A stretch of 63,844 nucleotides of DNA from JAJCZB01 sp964350195 (GTDB taxonomy: Bacteria > Babelota > Babeliae > Babelales > Vermiphilaceae), in the NCBI GenBank assembly GCA_964350195.1, contig CAYGJB010000005.1:1-63844 (forward strand), read 5' to 3'. Of this stretch, positions 44,762-53,792 are shown in pieces. Each line of letters opens with the position of its first letter. Position 1 is the stretch's first letter. Under the pieces are notes generated by a model. It was not told the DNA's origin and did no database searches. It saw only the letters and a program-made list of their open reading frames with translations. Position numbers and translations under genes: made by a program.

Positions 44762-46162
44762 ATGGTAATGGCACGCCCACTCAGTTTCAAGCTTCTTCTT
44801 TTTGGCTTTTTTTTATGTATACAACTGGCCGTTCAAGCTCTTTCATCACTTGCAAAGAATGATCCGTATCCGGTTTTTAGCTCTCTTGATCCACATACTT
44901 TTCTTTACACTCATGAAAAGCTAAAAATTAAAAATCCTGATTTTGCACAGCGCAAACGAGATAATGCAGGCATTTCTATTTCTCCTTTTGGTCAAAATGC
45001 TGAACGTGGACGTAACAATGATTGCCAAAAAGTGCCACTGGGAGATCTTAATGGACGTTGGGGCATGATCCCATTATTGTATGGGCCAATTCCAAATGGA
45101 AAAACGCTTGCACCTACCCTACAAACAGCTCTTACCAATCTTTTCCCCGGTGTTACACCCGGCAGCTTAAACGACGGAACAAAAATCGACCCAAATCAAG
45201 ATTTCGGCTATTTTTCCGTACCGCTCAAATATAAAAAACGGGGCGTTCGCATGGAGATGGCTGCTGATATTTATGCTGGTTTTGGCATAAGCTTGCAAAC
45301 AGGGCTCGTAAGCATGTCCCAAACCAACACAGGCTTTATTGATTTAACGGAGTGCACGGATCCAGTTTGTCCTTTCGACCCATCTCCATTAACTGGTAAT
45401 AATGTCAGAAAATATCTCATGTCTGAGCTCAAAAATATTTCAAAAGAAATCGGTCTTAATATTTGCAACTATTGCGAGACTTCCGTAGAAGAAGTGCGTA
45501 TTAATCTTTTTTGGCGACGTGGCTTTGAGCTCAATAAAAATGACGAAGACTGGCCACATTTTATGATTATCCCTTTCTTTAAAGTGAGTGGTACCGTTTC
45601 ACCGGGTAACGAAAATAGGCTCGACGAAGCAGCATTCAATCGCGCTTTTTTTGTTCCCTTTGGCAATAATGATCATTCCGGAGTAGGATTCACGACCGGC
45701 TTAAATTTTGATTTTGTCGAATCCATCGAGATTGGTGCTGAAGTGGGTATGACCTATTTCTTTGAACGTAACTTTGAAAAATATCGAGTACCAACAAGCA
45801 TCTTTCAAACAAGCATCTACCCTTTTACGACAGACGTGAGCATTCAGCCCGGGCATAACTGGCACTTTGGTGGTAAAATCGCCGCTTATCACTTTCTTGA
45901 TAGGCTCTCTGGCTACTTTCAATACATACAGATGGAGCATAAAGAAGACGATATAACATTACGCGACTGCGACGATATTGATATGTTCTTGCCGATGCAG
46001 CTGGAAAAAACAACTGGTTTTAAAGCAAAGTTTATAGATATTGCACTCAACTACGACATCTCTCCAAATATTGGACTCGGTTTGTTTTGGCAGGCACCAA
46101 TCTCCCAACGCAATAGCTATCGTAGCTCCACAGTTATGTTCTCTTTTAACGCCACATTTTAA
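44762..46162 (+). CDS. Predicted outer-membrane beta-barrel protein
   Basis: A signal peptide (MVMARPLSFKLLLFGFFLCIQLAVQA) is followed by a long region with alternating hydrophobic/polar strands (VRMEMAADIYAGFGISLQTG, FTTGLNFDFVESIEIGAEVGMTYFF, GGKIAAYHFLDRLSGYFQYIQM), and the protein ends in aromatic Phe (MFSFNATF). That is the sorting signal of outer-membrane barrels. It has several Cys pairs in loops (ECTDPVCPF, NICNYC). No precise family is recognised. ATG 44762 has AAAGGAACGTA before it. Confidence 0.7.
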   Translation: MVMARPLSFKLLLFGFFLCIQLAVQALSSLAKNDPYPVFSSLDPHTFLYTHEKLKIKNPDFAQRKRDNAGISISPFGQNAERGRNNDCQKVPLGDLNGRWGMIPLLYGPIPNGKTLAPTLQTALTNLFPGVTPGSLNDGTKIDPNQDFGYFSVPLKYKKRGVRMEMAADIYAGFGISLQTGLVSMSQTNTGFIDLTECTDPVCPFDPSPLTGNNVRKYLMSELKNISKEIGLNICNYCETSVEEVRINLFWRRGFELNKNDEDWPHFMIIPFFKVSGTVSPGNENRLDEAAFNRAFFVPFGNNDHSGVGFTTGLNFDFVESIEIGAEVGMTYFFERNFEKYRVPTSIFQTSIYPFTTDVSIQPGHNWHFGGKIAAYHFLDRLSGYFQYIQMEHKEDDITLRDCDDIDMFLPMQLEKTTGFKAKFIDIALNYDISPNIGLGLFWQAPISQRNSYRSSTVMFSFNATF

Positions 46163-46443
46163 GCCAATGCTTACTGGTTACTTTAGAATCTGCACCCTTT
46201 TCAAGCTCGCATCACCAATCAAATGTTCAAAATGCTGAAAACTCTGCCATGCTACTTTAAATTACAAAGAATGGCTCCTACTGGCAATATACACACTATT
46301 TACTGTGATAATAGAATAGACCATAATTCCCTAGAACTGGACATTCAATGGGGATTCTGATAGCATATCGATAGTGATAGCTAGTCTATAAATTTTATAA
46401 CATGTTCATTGCGCAACAAAGTCCATGAAAGGTGGCGATTTTA
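46163..46443. other. Intergenic stretch upstream of rpsU
   Basis: No coding signal. A TATAAA-like box lies near 46387 within TAGTCTATAA, the same ten bases seen at the cysK start (56021-56030), possibly a -10 element; no -35 is obvious. Confidence 0.35.
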
Positions 46444-46668
46444 ATGTCTAAGAAGAAGTCCAATATTGAGGTTAATGTTATCGGTAATGTTGATAAAGCT
46501 CTACGTCAGCTCAAAAAAAAGATTGAGCGTGAAGGTGTAGTTCGCGATATGAAACGGACCGTATACTTCGAACCAGCGACTCAAAAACGTCGAAAACGTC
46601 TCGTTCGTGCAATCAAAATGAACATGATGAGAATCATCAACCAAGGTTTTTTTGATCCAAGTAAGTAA
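46444..46668 (+). CDS. rpsU: Small ribosomal subunit protein bS21
   Basis: The 74-residue basic protein matches bS21: VDKALRQLKKKIEREGVVRDMKRTVYFEPATQKRRKR..., with the conserved Phe-Glu-x-Pro stretch and basic tail. It helps translation initiation. ATG 46444 has AAAGGTGG upstream; the GTG at 46432 is too close to that site. Its stop overlaps the rbfA start (TAATG), so both are coupled. Confidence 0.93.
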   Translation: MSKKKSNIEVNVIGNVDKALRQLKKKIEREGVVRDMKRTVYFEPATQKRRKRLVRAIKMNMMRIINQGFFDPSK

Positions 46669-47039
46669 TGACTAATCCACGAGTAGGTACTATTAAACAC
46701 GCCCAAAAAGAGTCGATGCTCCTGCATACGATTGCCGGGCTTTTTATTCAGATAATGCAAGATGAACCCTCTCTTCAGGGATTCACCATTACACGCGTTA
46801 AGCTTTCTCCCGATAAAGGTAAGTGTACTGTGTTTTTTCATGCTCTTGGTGGCCTATCAGAGTATGAGGAAAAAAGAAAAACACTTGTGCTTTATAAGGC
46901 TTCATTACGCAAAGCCCTTTCTCAATCAATCAAGGGGCGCTATACGCCAAATCTTCATTTCACGTACGATGCAGAACTTGATAAACAACGTCGCGTAGAA
47001 GATCTGATTGATAAGCTAAAGGACGAAGGAAGGCTGTAA
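46668..47039 (+). CDS. rbfA: Ribosome-binding factor A
   Basis: A 30S maturation factor with the RbfA pattern (TITRVKLSPDKGKCTVFFHAL, then LRKALSQSIKGRYTPNLHFTYD). Starts with TAATG overlap to rpsU and ends with a TAATG overlap to the prepilin peptidase gene, so the three form one operon. Length 123 residues is normal. Confidence 0.92.
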   Translation: MTNPRVGTIKHAQKESMLLHTIAGLFIQIMQDEPSLQGFTITRVKLSPDKGKCTVFFHALGGLSEYEEKRKTLVLYKASLRKALSQSIKGRYTPNLHFTYDAELDKQRRVEDLIDKLKDEGRL

Positions 47040-47794
47040 TGGTTGATATCATTCTGCTTTCTCTTTTTTTTCTTGCTTGGGGATCTTTTCTTAATGTTGT
47101 AGGCCATCGTTTGATCAACGGAGGTCGCTCATTCAGATCACATTGTCCTGAATGCAAGCACACCCTTTTAGCTAAAGATATCATTCCTCTCATTTCATAC
47201 GCAGTACTTGGAGGCAATTGTCGCCATTGCAATAAAAAAATTTCCTGGATTTATCCAATGATTGAGCTTTTTACCACTTTGAGTATGATTGCTGGTTATT
47301 ATGCTATTGATGACTCATACCATCTCGCATTCTTTATATTCTTTTCGGCCTTGATCATCACTATTCGTTCTGATCTCGAGCATATGCTCATCTCCCAATG
47401 GGCCACTATTGCACTCATTCCCGTTGGCCTACTTTTAAGCTTTTTTGATCAGCTACCTATTCTTCCTTTAAATAGCATTTTTGGTGCAGCTGTAGGCTAT
47501 TTTTTACCATGGCTTGTTGGCAAAATATTTTTCTTTGCAACGCAAAAAAAAGGTATTGGCGAAGGAGATTTTGATCTACTCGCCTTTATTGGTGCGTTCA
47601 CTGGTCTTCTAGGAGTCTGGATATCTTTGCTTGTTGGATCAATTATTGGATCAATTATTGGTGGCATCTATCTTTACCGCACAGGACAAATTCGCCGCCA
47701 CATACCATTGCCATTTGGCCCCTTTTTAGCTGCAGGAGCCATGATTTATGCTCTTTTCTATGACGTTATTAATGAGTTTTTGCTAGGAAACTGA
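47039..47794 (+). CDS. pilD: Prepilin peptidase / N-methyltransferase
   Basis: An inner-membrane aspartic protease that cleaves prepilin leaders and methylates the new N-terminus. The N-terminal methylase-associated part has FLNVVGHRLINGG and two Cys pairs (CPEC, CRHC) for zinc. Catalytic Asp residues are in RSDLEHMLIS and GEGDFDLLAFIG. It should process the pilin of the next, convergent gene. Its TGA abuts the pilin stop in the palindrome TGATCA. Confidence 0.95.
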   Translation: MVDIILLSLFFLAWGSFLNVVGHRLINGGRSFRSHCPECKHTLLAKDIIPLISYAVLGGNCRHCNKKISWIYPMIELFTTLSMIAGYYAIDDSYHLAFFIFFSALIITIRSDLEHMLISQWATIALIPVGLLLSFFDQLPILPLNSIFGAAVGYFLPWLVGKIFFFATQKKGIGEGDFDLLAFIGAFTGLLGVWISLLVGSIIGSIIGGIYLYRTGQIRRHIPLPFGPFLAAGAMIYALFYDVINEFLLGN

Positions 47795-48271
47795 TCAACT
47801 CAGCGCATCCTGCACAATCGTTACTGTATTATTCTCATCAATCGTAAGAATATCTGGCTTACCATTTCCCATAATATCCCCTGCAGCTACAGCCTTAAAG
47901 CCGTTTGCTCCAGCAGAGGATTGGGCAAGATGTGAATTCGCTGTTTTTAATTTTCCGGTAAAAAAATTACGCCCCTCTGCGCCATTACCAAATCCGTACG
48001 TATAATAAAAATTTTCTTGTTGTCCGCCACCTCTATACCCTTCAGGTTGCCAACCAATACCACCATTACCATGCAATACATCAGAATATTTGCCATTTTC
48101 TGCCCAGTATGATTTTTCTGCTGCATAGATTGAGCTTAAATTCATGTAGGCTTCTGCCCGTTTTGCTTTTGCTAAAAAGCGGGTGAACGTAGGAACCGAT
48201 ACCATCGCAAGAAATGCAATGATAGCAACCACAATCATTAGCTCAATAAGCGTAAATCCAGTTCTTCTCAT
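47795..48271 (-). CDS. Type IV pilin / pseudopilin
   Basis: The precursor starts MRRTGFTLIELMIVVAIIAFLAMV, with the G/FTLIE cleavage site for the prepilin peptidase and the long hydrophobic assembly helix. The globular part contains aromatic and glycine-rich loops (GIGWQPEGYRGGGQQENFYYTYG) and a short VCBS-like stretch ending NGKPDILTIDENN. It could be a major pilin or a pseudopilin. AAGGAGTAGGGACA precedes the start. Confidence 0.92.
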   Translation of the reverse strand: MRRTGFTLIELMIVVAIIAFLAMVSVPTFTRFLAKAKRAEAYMNLSSIYAAEKSYWAENGKYSDVLHGNGGIGWQPEGYRGGGQQENFYYTYGFGNGAEGRNFFTGKLKTANSHLAQSSAGANGFKAVAAGDIMGNGKPDILTIDENNTVTIVQDALS

Positions 48272-48291
48272 TGTCCCTACTCCTTATAGAG

Positions 48292-48909
48292 TTAAAAATC
48301 TAGATAGTTAAAAAAGGACTGTATTGATAGAGTCCCTTCTCTTATGACTTTAATCTTATCACCAGTACAATCAAGAATGGTAGAAGGCACCATTTCTGGC
48401 GCTTTTTTTTCTTCCACAATAGCATGTACTTTTTTCTTAATCTCAGAATCTATTTCATCAACTGTGTGCGGCACAGGCTTTCCCGAAATATTAGCACTTG
48501 TAGAAAAAAGACCGTTTACAGAAGATAAAAGTGCCTGCAATCCTTCATGACTCGGAACTCGAATTGCGATGCCACCGGTTGGCGATTTCATATATGCAGG
48601 AACATCCTCTTTTGCCTGCAAAATTAACGTAAGCGGCCCAGGCCAAAACTGTTTTACAAGCTGAGCAACATCCTCTCGATCAAAGGCATCGCTCAACTGC
48701 TGTGCTGTTTCAATTGAGCCAACTAAAACAAGATAGGGCATATTGGATCGCTGCTTAATTATATCAAGCGAATCGCGCCCTTGCTGGGAAAGCGACGCTA
48801 AAAGCCCAATAACTGTGTCAGAACTTCCAGCTACCACCATTTGATTTGCTAAGAGATGAGCTACTTTCTCTACTGTTTTTTGATCGCTCCAGTCCAATTG
48901 CTGCATCAT
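48292..48909 (-). CDS. Sua5/YrdC/YciO-family protein (threonylcarbamoyl-AMP synthase-like)
   Basis: The protein follows the YrdC fold: GSSDTVIGLLASL, IIKQRSNMPYLVLVGS (the KRP-like site reads KQRSNMPY), PGPLTLILQAKEDVP and GGIAIRVPSHEGLQALL, then FSTSANISGKPVPHTVDEI. TsaC/YrdC makes threonylcarbamoyl-AMP for tRNA t6A modification. The altered Lys-Arg motif makes full activity less certain. The start may be ATG 48909 or the next ATG at 48906. Confidence 0.85.
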   Translation of the reverse strand: MMQQLDWSDQKTVEKVAHLLANQMVVAGSSDTVIGLLASLSQQGRDSLDIIKQRSNMPYLVLVGSIETAQQLSDAFDREDVAQLVKQFWPGPLTLILQAKEDVPAYMKSPTGGIAIRVPSHEGLQALLSSVNGLFSTSANISGKPVPHTVDEIDSEIKKKVHAIVEEKKAPEMVPSTILDCTGDKIKVIREGTLSIQSFFNYLDF

Positions 48910-49162
48910 AGCTTTGCTCTTATTTGTAAATAAAGAGTTGAACTATATGCGATAATTTCTTCTTTGACATTTTTGCTTTTTATCCTATAGTAAGCAATAA
49001 CATTTGAAATAGAAAATAGTGACTTCTTGTAAGTGTAATGCAATATGCACAAAAAATTCAAACCTTGGTATGCTCAAGCCATACAGATCTCACGCGAATC
49101 ATTCATCTCATAATACACACAGATGAATAAGCAAGATAGGTTTTTAACCACGGGGAATAAGA

Positions 49163-50587
49163 ATGAAACATCTCAGCTCACAAAAACAAACGCAACCCAA
49201 ATCAGTAATTAATGCAAAGCAATACAGTTATAGTGAGGTTATTGAGTTCCTAGATACCCGCTGGAACAACTCTTTAAAAGATCCTTCGCTGACCACTATA
49301 AAAAAACTTGATAAATCATTCGACAATCTATCTCAAAAGTTGAATGTTGTTGCAATAAGTGGTACTAACGGTAAAAGTTTAACCGCTCATTTTGCTACCC
49401 GCCTTTTAAAAGAAGAAGGGCTCACGGTAGGGACATTTACTACTCCTCATATTCTCACTTATAATGAACGACTCTCATTTAATAACGAAACAATTGCCAA
49501 TAAACTTTTCACCGATATCGCTAACGAAGTTCTCAGTGCAATAACCAGCTTAGATCTTAAGCCTCATGCCCTTGATATTCTTACCATGATGGCTTTTATT
49601 TATTTTTCTAAACAAAAAGCGGATGTAGTAGTCCTTGAAGTAGCGGAAACTATGACTAATCCAGTGATGATTTGCAAACCAAAGATTACTGCTATCACCC
49701 GTATCACCAATTTTGATCAAACAGAAAAAGGCACTGTTCTTTTAGACAAAGCTATTAAGGCTACGTTATCTGCCGTATCAAAAAATACGCACGTCGTATC
49801 AGCCGATCAAAGCAAAATGAGCTTACAAATCATGCAAAAATATGCCGAAGAAAAAGGTGGCATTTGGGCTATGCCTATTCGCAAGCTTGCACAGCTCCCC
49901 TATCCCTTTGAGCAATTACATGGTAGAAGTGCAGCTTTAGCAGAGCGGATTGCTCAGCTTTACGTAAATAGTTTTCTACCAAAAGACACTGTCGTTGTTT
50001 CAAATAGCTTGCTTGTACAACAAAAAGGACAACGTGGACGTCCAACATTAGAAGCTAAACGAAAAGCAGAATTAAATCCTCGACGCACAGTTGAACAGTT
50101 TTGGAAAGAAGCCGCAAGCTCTTTACCCGGTCGATTCCAACTTCTTGATAAAGAAAAACCAACAGTACTTCTGGATAATGCCGAAAATCTTGACTCATTT
50201 CAAAATCTATTGCTCGGCATCCGTCTTTTACATTATCACCGTCCATTAAAAGGTCTCACAATCGTAATCGGTAATAATAATCCACTGCTTAATATCTCAG
50301 AGTTTCTTAAACTCCTTCGCTATTTTTTCAAAAAAACCTCTGGCTCTATCGTAGTATGTCCTTCATCTTCTATTCCAGGACACACTGATACACCATCATG
50401 GGATTCAGAAAAAGTTTGCAACGATATTAAGAGCATGAAAATAAAAGCAAAATCTGCAAAGACATTTAAGGAAGCATTTGAAATCGCTCAAAAATCTGTT
50501 GATGAACGGTATGGCCTCGTAGTGGTTACCGGATCTTCAACCTTGGTTACAGAATATTGGCGTCTTAAAGGTATAAAGAAACTATAG
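49163..50587 (+). CDS. folC: Folylpolyglutamate synthase/Mur-ligase family protein
   Basis: A Mur ligase-type protein with the FolC start YSEVIEFLDTRW...AISGTNGKSLTAHFATRLL (P-loop GTNGKS), TFTTPHILTYNERLSFN and a late ELN-type glutamate ligase region. FolC adds glutamate to dihydropteroate or folates. Parts of the C-terminal half are divergent, so a non-folate substrate remains possible. GGGGAATAAG precedes the ATG, and the stop is two bases before the atpR-like gene. Confidence 0.8.
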   Translation: MKHLSSQKQTQPKSVINAKQYSYSEVIEFLDTRWNNSLKDPSLTTIKKLDKSFDNLSQKLNVVAISGTNGKSLTAHFATRLLKEEGLTVGTFTTPHILTYNERLSFNNETIANKLFTDIANEVLSAITSLDLKPHALDILTMMAFIYFSKQKADVVVLEVAETMTNPVMICKPKITAITRITNFDQTEKGTVLLDKAIKATLSAVSKNTHVVSADQSKMSLQIMQKYAEEKGGIWAMPIRKLAQLPYPFEQLHGRSAALAERIAQLYVNSFLPKDTVVVSNSLLVQQKGQRGRPTLEAKRKAELNPRRTVEQFWKEAASSLPGRFQLLDKEKPTVLLDNAENLDSFQNLLLGIRLLHYHRPLKGLTIVIGNNNPLLNISEFLKLLRYFFKKTSGSIVVCPSSSIPGHTDTPSWDSEKVCNDIKSMKIKAKSAKTFKEAFEIAQKSVDERYGLVVVTGSSTLVTEYWRLKGIKKL

Positions 50588-50589
50588 CC

Positions 50590-50880
50590 ATGAGCCTTAT
50601 GCTTGAACACGTAGCTCCTATATTTATCGGCTTGATAAGTGGCTTAGCATATGGAAGCTCTTTTTTTCTGCAGCATAAAGGAATTTTTTCAGCTACTACT
50701 TCTCAAAATAAAGTAGGCCAAATAGGTTTTTTTTGTATCCGTATTGCAATTATTTTTCTTGCTGGTCAGTATGTGTTGCGATCAGCATTAATACCATCTA
50801 TACTGGGTTCAATGGCGTTTTTCAGTATGTTTTGGATAGTAATACTAACAATAAAGGCGCAACTCTATGAGCGGATTTGA
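50590..50880 (+). CDS. ATP synthase accessory membrane protein, AtpR/AtpI-like
   Basis: A 96-residue protein with three hydrophobic segments. The middle one contains a buried Arg (R51 in GFFCIRIAIIFLAG), the pattern of AtpR of N-type ATPases, whose Arg is proposed to guide c-ring assembly; AtpI is a looser alternative. GLISGLAYGSSFF at the start matches that group. The position before atpB and atpE fits. It overlaps atpB by 14 bases. Confidence 0.65.
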   Translation: MSLMLEHVAPIFIGLISGLAYGSSFFLQHKGIFSATTSQNKVGQIGFFCIRIAIIFLAGQYVLRSALIPSILGSMAFFSMFWIVILTIKAQLYERI

Positions 50881-51598
50881 TCTTGTAGAAACAGATCAAT
50901 GGCTACTTGGTCCTCTTTTCGGATCAGATCATCCTTTTTGGCGGATTAATAAAGCAGTTGTTATTTATACATGGATCACTCTAGCAATAATTGCAGTGGT
51001 TCTTCTCATTGCCCGCTACTCATTACGCAACAAAAACGGACTCGGTAAATTTATTTCCCTTCAATTCACTTACTTCTTTGTTGATCTTATCAATCAAACA
51101 CTTACTACATTTTCAATGGGCCATTTTGTTTTTATTACTACTACTTTTTGCTTTGTTCTTGCTTGTAATATTGTTTCTATCATTCCATGGATGGAAGAGC
51201 CCACTACCGACATTAATACTACTCTTTCTTTGGGACTTATTTCATTTCTTTACACGCAATGGGCTTCAATACGAGCAATCGGACTATGGTCATATTTTAA
51301 AGGATACTTTTCACCATTTTTTATTATGATGCCACTCAATGTTATTGGTAAGCTGGCAACAGTAATCTCCATATCATTTCGACTTTTTGGAAACATTTTT
51401 GGCGGATCAATCATCGGAAATATTTATTTTCAAGCAATACATGGAAAATTTATACTCGAAGTTATCGGATTAGCGACTGGCGTTAATCTCATAATTGTAG
51501 CCTTTTTTGGAATATTTGAAGGCTTTCTACAAGCGTTTGTGTTTGGCATGCTTTCACTCACCTATCTCTCACTATCATTGCAAGATGAAGGGCATTAG
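50867..51598 (+). CDS. atpB: F-type ATP synthase subunit a
   Basis: The stator channel subunit next to the c-ring. It has about six membrane segments and the essential Arg, R172 in SFRLFGNIFGG, plus the later FEGFLQAFVFGMLSLTYLSLSL. Length 243 is close to the usual 240-270. The start lies inside the atpR-like gene; the stop is two bases before atpE, so the three are one unit. Confidence 0.95.
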   Translation: MSGFDLVETDQWLLGPLFGSDHPFWRINKAVVIYTWITLAIIAVVLLIARYSLRNKNGLGKFISLQFTYFFVDLINQTLTTFSMGHFVFITTTFCFVLACNIVSIIPWMEEPTTDINTTLSLGLISFLYTQWASIRAIGLWSYFKGYFSPFFIMMPLNVIGKLATVISISFRLFGNIFGGSIIGNIYFQAIHGKFILEVIGLATGVNLIIVAFFGIFEGFLQAFVFGMLSLTYLSLSLQDEGH

Positions 51599-51600
51599 TA

Positions 51601-52566
51601 ATGGGCGATTTTACAGAATTTTTTTATTTCGCAGCGATAGCGCTCACCACTGCAATAAATGCTATCGGTGTTGGCATTGGCCAAGGACTCACCAGTACTG
51701 CTGCAATTGAAGGAATAAATCAACAGCCATCTGCGCGCAGTGAAATTATTAAAACTGCTATTCTTGGCATGGCGCTGATTGAAACAGCTGCAGTGATGGG
51801 AACAGTCGTCTCTTTCTGGCTACTTATCCAAGTACTCAATACCGCCAACTCATATTACGCAAATCTTGCCGGGATTGGTGTTGCTTTTGCAATTTGCTGT
51901 TCTGGCTTTGTGCTGGGCCTCGTATCATCCATGCCAGCACGTGCAGCATGCTATTCCGTTGCGCGACAACCATTTTTTAGCCAACAAATTATTCGCTTTA
52001 TGATGATTAGCTTGTCGTTACTTCAAACACCTATTATTTTCGGATTTATTATTGCTCTATTTATTCAGGCACAAGCAGTCTCAATAACAACCATGCGTGA
52101 TAGCCTCCGATTAATTGCAAGCGGTATCTGCATGGGAATAGGATCAATAGGACCTGCTATTGGACTTGCCTTTTTTTCACAAAAAGCCTGCCAGGGTATT
52201 GGTATGAATCGGCGTGCGTATGGCCAAATATTCTCTTTTACTCTCATCAGCCAAGCTATCATCGAAACACCGATTATTTTTGCATTAATGATTTCAATCT
52301 CATTACTGTTTCTCACTCCATCAGTACAACAAGAAAACTTGATTGATGGTATTGCACTTTTTGCCGCAGGACTCTGTACCGGCCTTGGGACAATTGGGGC
52401 CGGCATAAGCTCAGGAAGAACTGCCACTGCAGCGTGTGCACAAATAATAAAAAATCCAGAAATGTATGGTTCTCTTTCACGCGTGAGCATGCTTGCTCAA
52501 GGACTTATTGAAACTGCCGCGCTCTATGCCGTATTAATCTCTTTTATACTGATTTTTTTTAGGTAA
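51601..52566 (+). CDS. atpE: ATP synthase subunit c made of four fused hairpins
   Basis: A normal c subunit is about 80 residues with two membrane helices. This one is 321 residues and consists of four hairpins in tandem. The ion-binding position is E61 in hairpin 1, Q142 in hairpin 2, E222 in hairpin 3 and E304 in hairpin 4, spaced 80-82 residues apart. The polar loops carry QQP, RQP, NRR and KNP. Hairpin 1 also has Gln at position 28 and Thr after the Glu, as in Na+-binding c subunits such as Ilyobacter tartaricus (Gln32, Glu65, Ser66). It ends TAATG into the glycosyltransferase gene. No other ATP synthase genes are in the window. Confidence 0.93.
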   Translation: MGDFTEFFYFAAIALTTAINAIGVGIGQGLTSTAAIEGINQQPSARSEIIKTAILGMALIETAAVMGTVVSFWLLIQVLNTANSYYANLAGIGVAFAICCSGFVLGLVSSMPARAACYSVARQPFFSQQIIRFMMISLSLLQTPIIFGFIIALFIQAQAVSITTMRDSLRLIASGICMGIGSIGPAIGLAFFSQKACQGIGMNRRAYGQIFSFTLISQAIIETPIIFALMISISLLFLTPSVQQENLIDGIALFAAGLCTGLGTIGAGISSGRTATAACAQIIKNPEMYGSLSRVSMLAQGLIETAALYAVLISFILIFFR

Positions 52567-53711
52567 TGAAAAATAAAAACATTCAGGTTATTTATATAGT
52601 TACTAAATTAGAACTGGGGGGGGCGCAAAAAGTATGCCTTTCTTTGTTTGATGGCCTAGAAAAGAGTGGGTGCAACGCCTTTCTTGTTTCCGGTAGCGAA
52701 GGAGTTCTTGCCGATCAAATAAAAAACAAAAAACAGGTTTTTTTATTATCAACGATGATAAGAGAGATATCGTTTTTCTCTCTTCGCTCAGAACTGACAA
52801 ACTTTTTGACTCTTATAAAAGCTCTTAAAAAAATAAAAAAACAGGCCCCTCATGTAATTGTTCATACACATAGCACCAAAGCTGGACTCATTGGCCGATG
52901 GGCAGCCTGGTTTGCCGGCATAAAAAACCGGGTGCATACCATACATGGCTATGGATTTCATAAACATCAATCCTGGATTACATGGCTTCCCATCTATTTC
53001 CTTGAACTAATTTCAAGCTTCATCACTACTCATTTTGTCTGTGTTTGCGCATCGGATGCAAAAACAGGAAAACAGTTTTTTCCTGGCTTTACAAAAAAAC
53101 ATTCCATTATACGAGCGGGCGTTGAGAGTAAGCTATTCTATCAACCTGCTCCAAAAAACCCTCTCCCTTTTAAACACAATAATTTCATATTCGGCACTAT
53201 CTCCTGCTTTAAGCCGCAAAAAAATTTGATTGATTTACTAAAAGCATTTGAACTCGCCTATCATGTGGATCAGCGAGCTCGATTGGAAATTATTGGTGAT
53301 GGAGTACAGCGTAAAATGCTTGAAGCATGGATAACGAAACATAATCTTTCTACGGTAATCACCCTTCACGGATGGCAACATCAAATTGCTCCTATCACTA
53401 AATCATGGCATGCGTTTGCTCTTTCATCTCTTTGGGAAGGCTTGCCATGTGCAATCATTGAAGCTCGATTACAGCATTTGCCTGTAGTGAGTTATAAAAC
53501 TGGCGGTATTCCTGAGGTAGTTATTGATCAACAAAATGGATTACTCTTTGATCAAGGAGATTGGCAGGGACTTGGATCAGGCATGATTCAACTCATGAAA
53601 GCCCAACACTTGTATAGATCTATGCAACAGCATCCTGATGATCTTTCGGATTTTGATACAAACTATATGATTACCGAACATGTTAAACTTTATAAGCAAC
53701 TGCTTTCCTAA
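52566..53711 (+). CDS. Glycosyltransferase family 4-like
   Basis: A GT-B fold glycosyltransferase: N-terminal GGAQKVCLSLFDGL, the hinge HTHSTKAGLIGRWAAWFAGIKNRVHTIHGYGFH, and a C-terminal donor-binding region FALSSLWEGLPCAIIEARLQHLPVVSYKTGGIPEVV. The EGLPCAIIEA block is the nucleotide-sugar site. It probably builds cell-surface polysaccharide. The ATG overlaps the atpE stop (TAATG), an odd operon partner. Confidence 0.88.
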   Translation: MKNKNIQVIYIVTKLELGGAQKVCLSLFDGLEKSGCNAFLVSGSEGVLADQIKNKKQVFLLSTMIREISFFSLRSELTNFLTLIKALKKIKKQAPHVIVHTHSTKAGLIGRWAAWFAGIKNRVHTIHGYGFHKHQSWITWLPIYFLELISSFITTHFVCVCASDAKTGKQFFPGFTKKHSIIRAGVESKLFYQPAPKNPLPFKHNNFIFGTISCFKPQKNLIDLLKAFELAYHVDQRARLEIIGDGVQRKMLEAWITKHNLSTVITLHGWQHQIAPITKSWHAFALSSLWEGLPCAIIEARLQHLPVVSYKTGGIPEVVIDQQNGLLFDQGDWQGLGSGMIQLMKAQHLYRSMQQHPDDLSDFDTNYMITEHVKLYKQLLS

Positions 53712-53792
53712 AAGAATCCTTGGCGGTATACAATCCAATCGCTCAATAGTAAGATCATTTTCATGTAATGAATCCTAAAAAGGAGATTTCTA

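Noticed and set aside
52065..52490. 141-codon minus-strand frame opposite atpE
   Set aside because: Antisense shadow of the repeated c-subunit sequence.
50867..52566. V/A-type ATPase identity of the a and c subunits
   Set aside because: Subunit a has the F-type SFRLFGN motif and F-type length; only the fused c subunit looks V-like.
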